Numbered from the stretch's first letter, positions 1-8,423 are shown. The stretch: DNA of 64,000 nucleotides from Rhodoflexus caldus (GCF_021206925.1 NZ_JAJPRF010000017.1:16151-80150), one strand, 5' to 3'. Program-made: numbers and translations. The notes: a model not told the origin generated them from the letters alone.

Positions 1-1295
1 TGAAAGAAGAAATGGCTGCACTACCTGAGTCCGATTTGGAAGTATTTGTTACCAACAATTCCGATTTCGGAAACTCTTACCGCGACTTCAAACCCGCAGA
101 CATTCCCGAAGAAATTCCGGCTGACAGCCTTAAAGTGGGTGCTGTGGTTGGCCCATACCTGAAAAATGGTTTCTATGTGGTATATCGCATCGTGAAATCA
201 GGTCAGGATTCAGTGAGCTCTGCAAAGGCAAGCCATATCCTGTTCCGCTTCGGCGATGATAAAAATAAGGCCAAAGAGGAAGCCGAAAAGATTTTGGCAC
301 AACTGAAAAGCGGTGCAGACTTTGCTTTCATGGCCAACATGTACAGCCAAGACCCGGGCAGCCAATCACGCGGCGGTAACTTGGGCTGGTTTACCGAGAA
401 GCAAATGGTAGAACCTTTTGAGAAAGCCGTAATGAATGCTACCAAAACAGGTCTGATTCCTAACTTGGTTGAAACAGAATACGGCTATCACATCATCAAT
501 GTTACAGGTTTGAAAACCCGTACAAAATATACCATTGCAGCCATTGCAAAAGAACTGTTGCCAAGCGAGGCTACCAAAAATGAGGCCTTTATGAAAGCAG
601 GTGAATTTGCAAAAGCTAAAACCGCGAAAGAATACACCGAAAAAGTAATTGCTGCCAAAGATTTGATTAGCATTCAGGCACTTACCATTCCGGAAGATGC
701 GCGCAGCATCAATAACCTAACAAGCCCTAAAGTAAAAGAAATTGTACGTTGGGCTTATGCCGATGAGCGCAACATCGGCGACGTTTCCGAAGTGTTTGAG
801 TTAGAAGACCAATATTTGGTAGCCATGCTCCGCGGTGGTTCAGAAGAAGGTGATGCCAGAGTAGAAGACGTACGCGAGCAATTAATTACCGACTATCGCA
901 AAGAGAAAAAAGCGGAAATGATTCGCGAGAAACTCTCTAAATTGAAAGGCAACACTCTGGAAGAACTTGCGAAAGGTTACGGTGCAGGTGCTGAAATTAT
1001 TGAGCAACCCGACGTAACACCTCTTACATCTGGTATCCGTCAGGCTAACTATGCGCCTAATGTGGTAGGAGCGACTTATGCACTGAAAAAAGGTGAGCGT
1101 TCAAAAATCGTGAAAGATGACTATGGCATGTTCATTATTGAGGTTACACAAGTTGATGATGCCAGCGAACTTGCAGACTACGCCACCTACAAGAATCAGA
1201 TTGAAGAGCGCCGCAGGTTGCAAACCGAAGACAATATCATTAAAGCCATTAAGAAGTTGGCAAAAGTGAAAGATAACACTGCCCGTTATTTTTAA
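1..1295 (+). CDS. PpiD/SurA-like periplasmic peptidyl-prolyl isomerase, 5' end missing
   Basis: The frame is open to the left edge, so this is the C-terminal ~430 residues of a longer protein; the first in-window ATG (base 12) is internal. A parvulin rotamase domain is visible from KASHILFRFGDD to EYGYHIINVTG, with the conserved GGNLGWF and EPFEKA segments. A second, degenerate parvulin-like tail near the C-terminus (GERSKIVKDDYGMFIIEV) follows a helical linker. This order matches the PpiD/SurA_N_3 family, membrane-anchored periplasmic chaperones that assist folding of secreted and outer-membrane proteins. The N-terminal membrane anchor that would separate PpiD from SurA is outside the window. 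A strong terminator follows directly, so it ends its transcription unit. Confidence 0.85.
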   Translation, partial: KEEMAALPESDLEVFVTNNSDFGNSYRDFKPADIPEEIPADSLKVGAVVGPYLKNGFYVVYRIVKSGQDSVSSAKASHILFRFGDDKNKAKEEAEKILAQLKSGADFAFMANMYSQDPGSQSRGGNLGWFTEKQMVEPFEKAVMNATKTGLIPNLVETEYGYHIINVTGLKTRTKYTIAAIAKELLPSEATKNEAFMKAGEFAKAKTAKEYTEKVIAAKDLISIQALTIPEDARSINNLTSPKVKEIVRWAYADERNIGDVSEVFELEDQYLVAMLRGGSEEGDARVEDVREQLITDYRKEKKAEMIREKLSKLKGNTLEELAKGYGAGAEIIEQPDVTPLTSGIRQANYAPNVVGATYALKKGERSKIVKDDYGMFIIEVTQVDDASELADYATYKNQIEERRRLQTEDNIIKAIKKLAKVKDNTARYF

Positions 1296-1321
1296 TAGCT
1301 TTTCAGGCAATTTAAAATTAC

Positions 1322-1352
1322 AGCCCCAACTTTTGGTTGGGGCTTTTTTTTT
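1322..1352 (+). terminator. Rho-independent terminator after the ppiD-like gene
   Basis: A 9-10 bp GC-rich stem (AGCCCCAAC / GTTGGGGCT) with a T-rich loop is followed by a run of eight or more T. It lies 27 bases after the stop codon. Confidence 0.85.
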
Positions 1353-1457
1353 ATCTATCTTAGGCCAATTTTTAATAATTTGGCAAAACTTAGTGTTGAA
1401 CAATAAAAAAATGTTAGTAAGACAACTTTTTTGCCGCACATTTCTCAATAATTGCAT

Positions 1458-2564
1458 ATGAATATTGAACGTTTGGAAAATTGGGGTATGCCTTCAACGG
1501 TTGAAACAGACGTAGCGGTGGCATCCCGAAAGAAACCTTTTATTATTGCAGGGCCTTGCAGTGCCGAAACTCCCGAACAGTTGTTGGCTACTTGCAGAGG
1601 GCTGGCTAATACCGGCATCAATGCATTGCGTGCAGGTATCTGGAAGCCGCGTACCCGCCCCAACAGCTTTGAAGGAGTAGGAGAAGTAGGTTTGCAGTGG
1701 TTTAAAGAAGTTCGCGATGAATTAGGCATACCGATTGCCACAGAGGTAGCCACGGCAGCACATGTTGAGTTAGCATTAAAATATGGTGTAGATATTCTTT
1801 GGATAGGTGCGCGCAGTACGGTTAATCCTTTTACCGTACAGGAAATAGCAGATGCTTTGAGAGGAGTGGATATTCCTGTGATAGTAAAAAACCCCCTAAA
1901 CCCCGATTTGGCACTGTGGATAGGCGGTATGGAGCGCATTGCCAATGCCGGTATTACCAAATTGGCAGCCATGCACAGAGGATTCTCAACCTTTGAGAAA
2001 ACCAAATACCGCAACATCCCCATGTGGCAAATGGCCATAGAGTTGCGCAGCCAAATGCCTGAACTGCCTATTTTCTTTGACCCCAGCCATACCGGAGGCA
2101 AGCGGGAGTTTATTTACCCGCTTTCGCAAAAAGCCCTTGATTTGGACTATGACGGCTTGATGATTGAGTCGCACATAGACCCCGATAACGCATGGAGCGA
2201 TGCTTCGCAGCAGGTAACGCCGGAGCGGTTTGCCGAAATCCTTAGCGAACTGAAAATCAGGGAAGTAACATCTGACAATACAGAGTTTCAAAGCGTCTTG
2301 GAGGAACTACGCAACAAACTGGATTTAATTGACCGTGAAATTGTGGAGCTGCTTGCATCGCGCATGAACATCGTTGAAAAATTAGGGACTTACAAACGCG
2401 AAAACAACGTGGCTGTATTTCAGGTGGACAGATGGATTAAAGTATTTCAGTCACGGCCTGAATGGGGCGAAAAGATGGGCTTAAATAAGGATTTTATAGG
2501 CCATATTTTCAAACTCATTCACGATGAGTCCATTCGCATTCAGACCGCCAAAATTAGCGACTAA
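1458..2564 (+). CDS. bifunctional 3-deoxy-7-phosphoheptulonate synthase / chorismate mutase
   Basis: First and branch-point enzyme of aromatic amino acid synthesis: it condenses phosphoenolpyruvate with erythrose 4-phosphate, and the fused mutase converts chorismate to prephenate. The N-terminal ~260 residues form a class I DAHP synthase/KDO8P synthase barrel: phosphate-binding GPCSAET near residue 32, KPRTRPNSFEG, KNPLNPDLALWIGG and FDPSHTGGKREF. After a linker, the last ~90 residues are an AroQ-type helical chorismate mutase (RNKLDLIDREIVELLASRM, then KLGTYKREN). At 368 residues this is the usual length of the Bacteroidota fusion. The ATG at 1458 was preferred to an upstream TTG at 1452. 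It stands alone, bracketed by two terminators. The mutase domain is probably the feedback-sensing part, as in related fusions, but that is inference. Confidence 0.93.
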   Translation: MNIERLENWGMPSTVETDVAVASRKKPFIIAGPCSAETPEQLLATCRGLANTGINALRAGIWKPRTRPNSFEGVGEVGLQWFKEVRDELGIPIATEVATAAHVELALKYGVDILWIGARSTVNPFTVQEIADALRGVDIPVIVKNPLNPDLALWIGGMERIANAGITKLAAMHRGFSTFEKTKYRNIPMWQMAIELRSQMPELPIFFDPSHTGGKREFIYPLSQKALDLDYDGLMIESHIDPDNAWSDASQQVTPERFAEILSELKIREVTSDNTEFQSVLEELRNKLDLIDREIVELLASRMNIVEKLGTYKRENNVAVFQVDRWIKVFQSRPEWGEKMGLNKDFIGHIFKLIHDESIRIQTAKISD

Positions 2565-2588
2565 TCAACACCGCTTTTTATTGCCTCC

Positions 2589-2624
2589 GCCGCTCAAAGA
2601 CAATTTGGGCGGCATTTCTTTTTT
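2589..2624 (+). terminator. Rho-independent terminator after the DAHP synthase gene
   Basis: A 10-bp stem GCCGCTCAAA / TTTGGGCGGC (one G-U pair) with a 5-nt loop is followed by a T-rich tract. Confidence 0.8.
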
Positions 2625-2696
2625 ATCAATCTTTGCTCCCTGTTTTTACGTATGGCATACATATGGCTATTTGAGTAATCGATTAAATTTTTTGCT

Positions 2697-3350
2697 ATGA
2701 AAAAGTTGTTTGGGCTGATTGTGCTTTTCCTTATCACAGGAGCAGGCCTACGTGCGCAGAACTTCTCAAAAGATATGTGGCACGATGGAGAAGTGGATTT
2801 GTTTTCCGGCGAAACTATCAGGGGAAAAATCAAGTACGATTTGGACAATAACTCCTTGCAGGTAACTACGGGAGGAACGGTGCGTTCTTTCAGCTCCTAT
2901 CAAGTGGAATCTTTCCAGATTTTTGACGATTTACAAAAAACGCCACGTTCGTTTTACACCTTGCCTTACAAAAAAGCCGGTAATTATGACAGCCCGGTTT
3001 TTTTTGAGTTGTTATACGAAGGAACCAAACTAACTTTGCTTAACCGAGAGGTGTTCATTCAGCGCGCCATCGGTGCGCCTAATCCTTGGGGGTGGGGGTG
3101 GTGGGGGCCTCGAATGGGTATGGGTACTACCGTTGTGCAGTTAGACAGCTACTATGTGCTGGATATGGCAAAAGAGCAGGTAATAAAGCCGGGCGACCAA
3201 CGAACCGACTGGCTGCCACTGATGAAAGACTTCCGCGACGAGATGAGTGAGTTTATGCGGGCTAACAAACTTTCCGTTACCGAGCGGAAAGATGTTTTGA
3301 AAATTATGGCTCACTACGACGAACTTGTTAAAACTGCCTCCAACAAATAG
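2697..3350 (+). CDS. secreted protein of unknown function
   Basis: I do not recognise a family with confidence. The 217-residue product begins with a clear Sec signal peptide (two Lys, a hydrophobic stretch, cleavage after GAGLRAQ near residue 21). The mature part starts with a segment of short beta strands (WHDGEVDLFSGETIRGKIKYD), resembling small periplasmic proteins of Bacteroidota that carry a 'G-x-I-x-Y' sheet. A Trp/Gly-rich stretch (PWGWGWWGPRMG, about residues 126-137) follows, then a helical C-terminus. No lipobox cysteine follows the signal, so it is probably soluble in the periplasm or exported. It is a single gene between a terminator and the sulfur regulator; nothing in the sequence ties it to sulfur metabolism. 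Confidence 0.7.
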   Translation: MKKLFGLIVLFLITGAGLRAQNFSKDMWHDGEVDLFSGETIRGKIKYDLDNNSLQVTTGGTVRSFSSYQVESFQIFDDLQKTPRSFYTLPYKKAGNYDSPVFFELLYEGTKLTLLNREVFIQRAIGAPNPWGWGWWGPRMGMGTTVVQLDSYYVLDMAKEQVIKPGDQRTDWLPLMKDFRDEMSEFMRANKLSVTERKDVLKIMAHYDELVKTASNK

Positions 3351-3373
3351 TGCAGGGTGAAGGCAAGAAAAAA

Positions 3374-3416
3374 AACATAAATCATATTGATATATGAAAA
3401 TATGTTTATATATTTG
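3374..3416 (+). promoter_or_regulatory. arsR promoter with an operator in its spacer
   Basis: A TTG at 3387-3389 and TATATTTG at 3409-3416 are 19 bases apart, an exact fit to the Bacteroidota TTG-N19-TAnnTTTG promoter. The region is an AT-rich imperfect palindrome with outer arms AAACATA and TATGTTT. The 18-mer at 3391-3408, TATATGAAAATATGTTTA, fills the spacer up to the -7 box and recurs exactly at 10698-10715. A repressor bound here would block sigma access, consistent with autoregulation by the ArsR protein just downstream. Binding is inferred. Confidence 0.7.
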
Positions 3417-3439
3417 CACTGTTATTCATTTATACAGCT

Positions 3440-3751
3440 ATGGACATAGAAACGATTGCGTTGCGAATTGATACGGAAAAACTGGAACGGGCTGCTTTTG
3501 TGCTGAAGGCTGTGGCGCATCCGGTACGTATTGCAATTATAGATTTATTAGACCAGTGTGGCCGCCTGAATGTGAGCGAGTTGCAAAATAAGTTAGAGAT
3601 AGAGCAGGCTTTGTTGTCGCACCACCTGACTAACATGCGCGACCGCGGCATTCTCACTGCCGAGCGCGAAGGTAAATGTATTTACTACTCACTGACCGAT
3701 ACAACCATCACCAATATTATCCACTGTATCAACAGTTGCACACGATTTTAA
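3440..3751 (+). CDS. ArsR/SmtB-family repressor, probably persulfide-responsive (BigR/SqrR/YgaV-like)
   Basis: A 103-residue winged helix-turn-helix protein. Visible are KAVAHPVRIAIIDLL (helix alpha2), NVSELQNKLEIEQALLSHHLTNMRDRGIL (recognition helix) and EREGKCIYYSLTD (beta wing). It lacks the ELCVCDL metal-binding motif of arsenic and cadmium sensors. It has four cysteines: Cys40 in the helix before the HTH and Cys96/Cys100 at the C-terminus, placed like the cysteine pair that forms a polysulfide bridge in BigR, SqrR and YgaV; Cys80 lies in the wing. It is followed by persulfide dioxygenase and SQR genes, and its own promoter holds the shared operator. Role inferred: it represses the sulfide-oxidation genes until persulfides modify its cysteines. 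A metal-sensing role cannot be excluded but fits the context less well. Confidence 0.85.
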   Translation: MDIETIALRIDTEKLERAAFVLKAVAHPVRIAIIDLLDQCGRLNVSELQNKLEIEQALLSHHLTNMRDRGILTAEREGKCIYYSLTDTTITNIIHCINSCTRF

Positions 3752-3764
3752 TTATCTGAAAAAC

Positions 3765-3776
3765 TGACGTAAGTCA
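3765..3776. promoter_or_regulatory. 12-bp TGAC-N4-GTCA palindrome, possible Crp/Fnr-type site
   Basis: TGACGTAAGTCA, 13 bases after the arsR stop and 67 before the dioxygenase start, is a symmetrical TGAC-N4-GTCA box of the kind bound by some Crp/Fnr-family regulators. It could give the dioxygenase gene control separate from arsR. The match is short and could be chance. Confidence 0.3.
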
Positions 3777-3843
3777 TTTTTTATCAGCTTTAATTTTTTG
3801 ACTTTTACTTTTAGTTGATTCATTTTTTTAAACTATACAAACC

Positions 3844-5238
3844 ATGAAAATCGAGCAATTGTACACAGGTTGTCTGGCTGAGGCAGCCTATTTTATCGAG
3901 TCAGCCGGCGAGGCTGCTGTGATTGACCCCATCCGTGAAACTGAGCCTTACATAAAGTTGGCACAGGAACGCGGTGTTAAAATCAAGTACATTTTTGAAA
4001 CGCATTTCCATGCCGATTTCGTATCCGGCCACTTGGATTTGTCGCACGCCACAGGAGCGCCTATCGTATTCGGCCCTACTGCGAAGGCACAGTTTGACTA
4101 TATTGAAGCCAAAGACGGTGAAATTTTTGAAATAGGCGATGTTACACTGAAAGTGCTGCATACGCCCGGACATACGCCGGAATCCATGTGTTTGCTGCTC
4201 TACGATGAAAACGGTAAGGAACATGCCGTATTCACAGGCGATACACTGTTTGTGGGTGATGTAGGTCGTCCTGACTTGCTGGACGGTGTTATTATCTCCA
4301 AAGAAGAGCAGGTAAGCAACCTGTACGATAGCTTGAACAAGAAAATCAAAACTCTGCCTGATGATGTAATTGTATATCCCGGACATGGCCCGGGTTCACT
4401 TTGCGGCAAAAGCATCGGCAAAGAAACTCAGTCCACCATTGGCAGAGAGAAAATGTTTAACTACGCGTTGCAACCGATGACGCGTGAAGAATTTACCCAA
4501 ATTATTCTGGCAGACCAGTTGCCTGCACCTCAATACTTCGTTAAAAATGCCATCATTAACCGAACCGGTTATGAGTCAATTGACGAGGTGTTAGGTCGCA
4601 ACGTACAGCCGTTGGGTGTTACATCGGTAGAATTAGAAATAGAAACCGGTGCGTTGGTATTAGACACCCGCAACTCCGATGTGTTTGCAATAGGCCATAT
4701 CCCTAATTCGCTGCAAATAGCGCTGGATGGTTCTTTTGCCGTATGGGTGGGTACACTCATTACCGATATCAAACAACGGATTGTAGTAGTAGCCGACAAA
4801 GGCCGTGAGCGCGAAACCATTCTGCGTTTGGCACGCGTAGGCTACGAAAATGTTGCCGGTTATCTGGAAGGTGGTTTTGATGCATGGCGCGAAGCAGATA
4901 TGCCTGTGGCCACTACCGAAGTGATTACTGCCGAAGAATTAGAGCGAATTTTTGATGCCGCCACTACAAAAATTTTGGACGTGCGCCGCACCAACGAGTA
5001 CAAAGGCGGTCATTTGCCTAACGCCATCAACATCCCGCTGCGCGACTTAGAAAAGAATCTGCACCAGTTGAATCCGAAGGAACGCTACTTTGTGCATTGC
5101 GCCGGAGGTTATCGCTCTATGATTGCGGCTTCTATTCTGGCACGCAATGGCTATAACAAAGTGGTGAATGTGAATGGAGGCATGGAGGCTATTGCAAAAA
5201 CCCATCTGCCTGTACTCTCAGAAACACAGATGGCATAG
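3844..5238 (+). CDS. CstB-like persulfide dioxygenase with two rhodanese domains
   Basis: Predicted to oxidise low-molecular-weight thiol persulfides to sulfite in the cytoplasm and to transfer sulfane sulfur. Residues 1-250 form an ETHE1-type metallo-beta-lactamase domain: THFHADFVSGH (His54, His56, Asp58), HTPGHTPE (His110) and GDTLFVGDVGRPDL (Asp133), matching the mononuclear iron ligands of the family. A first rhodanese fold (about 270-350) has lost the active-site cysteine (ADKGRERET), so it is a pseudo-rhodanese. The second (about 365-460) keeps Cys419 in HCAGGYRS. This dioxygenase/pseudo-rhodanese/rhodanese order is that of CstB of Staphylococcus aureus. Total length 464 residues. It lies between the ArsR regulator and SQR on the same strand, the expected set for sulfide detoxification. 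No signal peptide is seen. Confidence 0.92.
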   Translation: MKIEQLYTGCLAEAAYFIESAGEAAVIDPIRETEPYIKLAQERGVKIKYIFETHFHADFVSGHLDLSHATGAPIVFGPTAKAQFDYIEAKDGEIFEIGDVTLKVLHTPGHTPESMCLLLYDENGKEHAVFTGDTLFVGDVGRPDLLDGVIISKEEQVSNLYDSLNKKIKTLPDDVIVYPGHGPGSLCGKSIGKETQSTIGREKMFNYALQPMTREEFTQIILADQLPAPQYFVKNAIINRTGYESIDEVLGRNVQPLGVTSVELEIETGALVLDTRNSDVFAIGHIPNSLQIALDGSFAVWVGTLITDIKQRIVVVADKGRERETILRLARVGYENVAGYLEGGFDAWREADMPVATTEVITAEELERIFDAATTKILDVRRTNEYKGGHLPNAINIPLRDLEKNLHQLNPKERYFVHCAGGYRSMIAASILARNGYNKVVNVNGGMEAIAKTHLPVLSETQMA

Positions 5239-5292
5239 ACAGTAACTCAAAAACTGAGGCGGTTTTTAAGTGCCGCCTTAGTTTTTTAAAAA

Positions 5293-5321
5293 AAACATTT
5301 TTATATATAAATATATGTTTG
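5293..5321 (+). promoter_or_regulatory. SQR promoter with a variant of the shared operator
   Basis: TATGTTTG at 5314-5321 fits the TAnnTTTG -7 box. The palindrome AAACATTTTTATAT / ATAAATATATGTTT (11 of 14 positions symmetric) surrounds it, and TATATAAATATATGTTTG at 5304-5321 matches the arsR operator 18-mer at 15 positions. No clear TTG -33 box is visible. Repression by the upstream ArsR protein is inferred. Confidence 0.6.
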
Positions 5322-5358
5322 TACATTAGCTGCTACACACCAGTAACATATAATCAGT

Positions 5359-6573
5359 ATGAAAGCCAATCTCAAATCACACTATCAGGTATTAATTGCC
5401 GGTGGAGGCAATGGAGGAATATCGGTGGCTGCACAGCTATTGCGCAAACAGTCTAATTTGGATATTGCCATTATTGAGCCTTCCGATAAGCACTATTATC
5501 AGCCTGCATGGACTCTTGTAGGCGGCGGAGATTTTGATATTAATGATACAGTTCGCAATGAAGCCGATTTTATTCCCAAAAATGCGGCATGGATAAAAGA
5601 TAAGGTTGCACAATTTGTACCCGACGAAAACAAGGTCATACTGGCCGGTGGCGATGCGGTTACTTACGATTGGTTAGTAGTTTCTATCGGCATACAACTC
5701 AATTGGTCTGCTATTAAAGGGTTGGAAGGCAACTTGGGTAAAAATGGCATTACTTCCAATTATCTCTTCAATGTTGCTCCTTACACGTTTGAGTGTATCA
5801 AAAACTTTAAAGGCGGGAAAGCAATTTTTACCAATCCGAGTACACCTGTTAAATGCGGAGGCGCGCCTCAAAAAATTATGTACTTGGCTGCCGATTATTT
5901 CCGCAAGCATGGTATATTAGATAAGGCCGATATTCATTTTTACTCCGGTGGCGGTGTAATTTTCGGTGTAAAAAAATATGCTGAAACACTTAACAAAGTT
6001 ATTCAGCGATACGGTATCAAAACGCACTTCAAGCACAATTTGGTAGAGATTCGCGCCGATGAGAAGAAGGCGATTTTTGAAACCGAGCAAGACGGTCAAA
6101 AAGTACAAGTAGTTGAAAACTACGAGTTTATACATGTAACTCCGCCACAGTCTGCACCGGATGTAATTCGTACAAGTCCGTTGGCAGTACCCGACTCTCC
6201 GGGAGGATGGTTGGATGTGGACAAAGGTACTTTGAGGCACAACCGATACAAAAACGTATTCGGAATTGGCGATAATACAAGCACGCCCAATGCCAAAACA
6301 GGTGCCGCCATTCGCAAACAAGCTCCTGTTTTAGTTGAAAATTTATACCGCAGTATTACAGGGCAACAAATGGATGCCATGTACAACGGTTATGGCTCCT
6401 GTCCGTTGGTTACAGGCTACGGCAAATTAGTGTTGGCAGAGTTTGACTACAACAACGAGCCTATCGAAACATTTCCCTTTGACCAAGGAGAAGAACGCTG
6501 GACAATGTATCAACTCAAAAAGCGCGTATTGCCGTGGCTGTACTGGAATAAAATCCTGAAAGGAACAGCTTAA
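5359..6573 (+). CDS. sqr: sulfide:quinone oxidoreductase, type II
   Basis: Membrane-associated flavoprotein that oxidises sulfide and passes electrons to the quinone pool, giving a thiol persulfide or polysulfide. The N-terminal FAD-binding motif is LIAGGGNGGIS (residues 12-22). The redox cysteines are Cys166 (STPVKCGGAPQK) and Cys348 (YGSCPLVTGYGK). The second FAD motif is VFGIGDNTSTPNAKTGAA. The spacing and the SCPLVTGYGK sequence resemble the type II enzymes that include mitochondrial SQOR; the amphipathic C-terminus (MYQLKKRVLPWLYWNKIL) would dock on the membrane. At 404 residues it has the usual length. It follows the persulfide dioxygenase, which would consume its product, but has its own promoter and operator 120 bases downstream of that gene. 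Confidence 0.93.
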   Translation: MKANLKSHYQVLIAGGGNGGISVAAQLLRKQSNLDIAIIEPSDKHYYQPAWTLVGGGDFDINDTVRNEADFIPKNAAWIKDKVAQFVPDENKVILAGGDAVTYDWLVVSIGIQLNWSAIKGLEGNLGKNGITSNYLFNVAPYTFECIKNFKGGKAIFTNPSTPVKCGGAPQKIMYLAADYFRKHGILDKADIHFYSGGGVIFGVKKYAETLNKVIQRYGIKTHFKHNLVEIRADEKKAIFETEQDGQKVQVVENYEFIHVTPPQSAPDVIRTSPLAVPDSPGGWLDVDKGTLRHNRYKNVFGIGDNTSTPNAKTGAAIRKQAPVLVENLYRSITGQQMDAMYNGYGSCPLVTGYGKLVLAEFDYNNEPIETFPFDQGEERWTMYQLKKRVLPWLYWNKILKGTA

Positions 6574-6582
6574 TTTTTTGAT

Positions 6583-6774
6583 ATGTTAATCAAGTATAAA
6601 AAATGGTTGCTTGCTTCGGCAGGTATTTTGGTAGGTGGCATTGCCGGATGGGCATTCTGGTACTACATCGGTTGTGAAAGCGGCACCTGCCCGATTACTT
6701 CCAATCCGTATCGCAGCATGGCATACGGTGCAGTGATGGGTCTGTTACTGTTTTGGCCGGAGCGAAGCGAGTAA
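6583..6774 (+). CDS. DUF6132-type small membrane protein
   Basis: A 63-residue peptide with two hydrophobic segments (about 8-28 and 46-58) joined by a short loop with the motif GCESGTCPITSNPYRS. The paired cysteines and TCPITSNP signature are those of DUF6132, a family of unknown function. It starts 9 bases after the SQR stop and is followed by a terminator, so it is cotranscribed with SQR. An exposed C-x4-C loop at the membrane beside a sulfide oxidase suggests a thiol or sulfur role, but this is only inference from position. Confidence 0.82.
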   Translation: MLIKYKKWLLASAGILVGGIAGWAFWYYIGCESGTCPITSNPYRSMAYGAVMGLLLFWPERSE

Positions 6775-6798
6775 AACGCTGCTGTTTTGTAATTGCAA

Positions 6799-6840
6799 AA
6801 AGACCTGATGTCTCTGAAAAGAGGTGTCGGGTCTTTCTTA
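6799..6840 (+). terminator. Rho-independent terminator ending the SQR operon
   Basis: A 17-bp stem starting AAAGACC and closing GGTCTTT, with several G-U pairs and a GAAA loop, is followed by TCTTAT. It lies 24 bases after the DUF6132 stop. Confidence 0.8.
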
Positions 6841-6938
6841 TGTAGGCGTATTTGAAAAATTTTTATGTAGGCCGCTGAAAAACAGTTTTTAAAATCTGAT
6901 ATTTTACCGGTGAATGTCAATTTTGCACGTAAAAACTA

Positions 6939-8423
6939 CTAAATCAGTCGGATACCAATCATCATGATGTCATCAAGTTGTTTTTGCATGGTTTGCTCCT
7001 GCCAGTCTTGCAGTTTTTCAATAAAAATATCCTTTTGCTCGGCCATAGGGCGGCTGTGAATTTCAAGTATTAACTCCCTCAGGCGGCGAATACCAAATCG
7101 CTTGTTTTTAGGGCCGCCAAACTGGTCTTGATAGCCATCGGAGAAGAGGTAGCACTCCAACGGTTGTTCAAAAGAAAAGTAATGATTGGTAAATGCAGAG
7201 GTAGCCATATCATCGCCCCCGATACTGATTAAATCGCCTTTGATATAATGTAATTCACCGTTTTGTACAATGATAATCGGGCTTTTAGCACCTGCAAAAA
7301 CCAATTGCTTGCGTGCTTTATCTATACGTATCAGCGCAATATCCATCCCGTCTTTATTGAGAGTTTCGCGCTGTTTGAGCACTTTTTGAATAGCCAAGCG
7401 CATTTCCGCTAAAATAGCATCGGGCGTAAGAACACCGTGTTCTACAACAGCCTGCTCCAACAAGTTATTGCCAATCATACTCATGAAAGCACCCGGTACG
7501 CCGTGCCCTGTGCAATCGGCAGAGGCTATGAATATATACCCGTCTTTTTCCTGCAACCAATAGAAATCACCACTGACAATATCGCGCGGTTGGTATAATA
7601 CAAAATGCTCGGGTAGTGTTTCAGCCAGTGTTTCATTGAGCGGTAAGATAGCTTGCTGGATTCGCTGCGCATAGCGAATGGAATCGGTAATCATGCGGTT
7701 TTTGGTTTCCAGCTCGCTGTTTTGTACAGCAATAAAGTCGCGTTGTGCCAAAATTTCCTCCTGCTGCGAAAGCAGTTCGGCTTGTGCAATTTCAAGGCTT
7801 TGATTTTTTTCGTCTAACTGTTGCAGTGTCTTTTTTAATGCCAAACTGTTAATAAAATTGCTTTTTAGGATATAGTAGCGAAAGATAGAGATGGAAAAAG
7901 AAACCAAACCCACCACAAAAAAGCCCGGAAACTCACTTGAAACAAAGAAATCGAGTAAGGGCTTGTCGCAAAAAGCAATGAAAAATGTAATGTTGATAAA
8001 AATAATGAAAGCGAAATTGACAATAAATATTACAGGGTAAAGAATCGTCATAACTGCCGCAGCAATGAAACAGATGATATTGGACACTAAGTAGGGCACC
8101 CAGTCCACACAATTGGGGCGATAGGCTGCCGAAGTAAACAGAGCTACTGCAATTACCTCAAAAACAATCTCGTGCCGAAATTTAAAAATGCGCTGTAACG
8201 CAATAGTGGCCAGAATTACGGGAGTAGGAAACAACATCATGAACCACCAAAGCGATTCGTTGTCTTTGGGAATATGCAACTGCGACAAAATACCGGTAGG
8301 GTAGAAGAGTGCAGCCACGAGCCCGCCCCAAATCGCATACCAAGTGCCGATGCGTTTATATTCTTTTTGCCATTCGGGTTCAAATTCGCTTAGGTTCAGG
8401 TACTTAGGCAGTAGAAATTTCAT
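6939..8423 (-). CDS. membrane-bound SpoIIE-type PP2C serine/threonine phosphatase
   Basis: The N-terminal ~200 residues carry about six hydrophobic segments with no recognised sensor domain. A coiled coil (about 205-265, LQQLDEKNQSLEIAQAELLSQQEEIL) and a linker (SIRYAQRIQQAILP) lead into a SpoIIE phosphatase domain with metal-binding GDFYW, ADCTGHGVPGAFMSMIG, KDGMDIALI and LFSDGYQDQFGG. Proteins of this build are common in Cytophagales and normally dephosphorylate anti-sigma or anti-anti-sigma partners, or other targets, in response to a membrane signal. It starts 17 bases after the stop of the carotenoid oxygenase on the same strand, so the two form an operon. No anti-sigma partner gene is nearby. 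Confidence 0.88.
   Translation of the reverse strand: MKFLLPKYLNLSEFEPEWQKEYKRIGTWYAIWGGLVAALFYPTGILSQLHIPKDNESLWWFMMLFPTPVILATIALQRIFKFRHEIVFEVIAVALFTSAAYRPNCVDWVPYLVSNIICFIAAAVMTILYPVIFIVNFAFIIFINITFFIAFCDKPLLDFFVSSEFPGFFVVGLVSFSISIFRYYILKSNFINSLALKKTLQQLDEKNQSLEIAQAELLSQQEEILAQRDFIAVQNSELETKNRMITDSIRYAQRIQQAILPLNETLAETLPEHFVLYQPRDIVSGDFYWLQEKDGYIFIASADCTGHGVPGAFMSMIGNNLLEQAVVEHGVLTPDAILAEMRLAIQKVLKQRETLNKDGMDIALIRIDKARKQLVFAGAKSPIIIVQNGELHYIKGDLISIGGDDMATSAFTNHYFSFEQPLECYLFSDGYQDQFGGPKNKRFGIRRLRELILEIHSRPMAEQKDIFIEKLQDWQEQTMQKQLDDIMMIGIRLI

Noticed and set aside
1296..1457. Trp/Phe leader or attenuator before the DAHP synthase gene
   Set aside because: The only hairpin there is the terminator of the preceding gene; no leader peptide rich in aromatic codons is seen.
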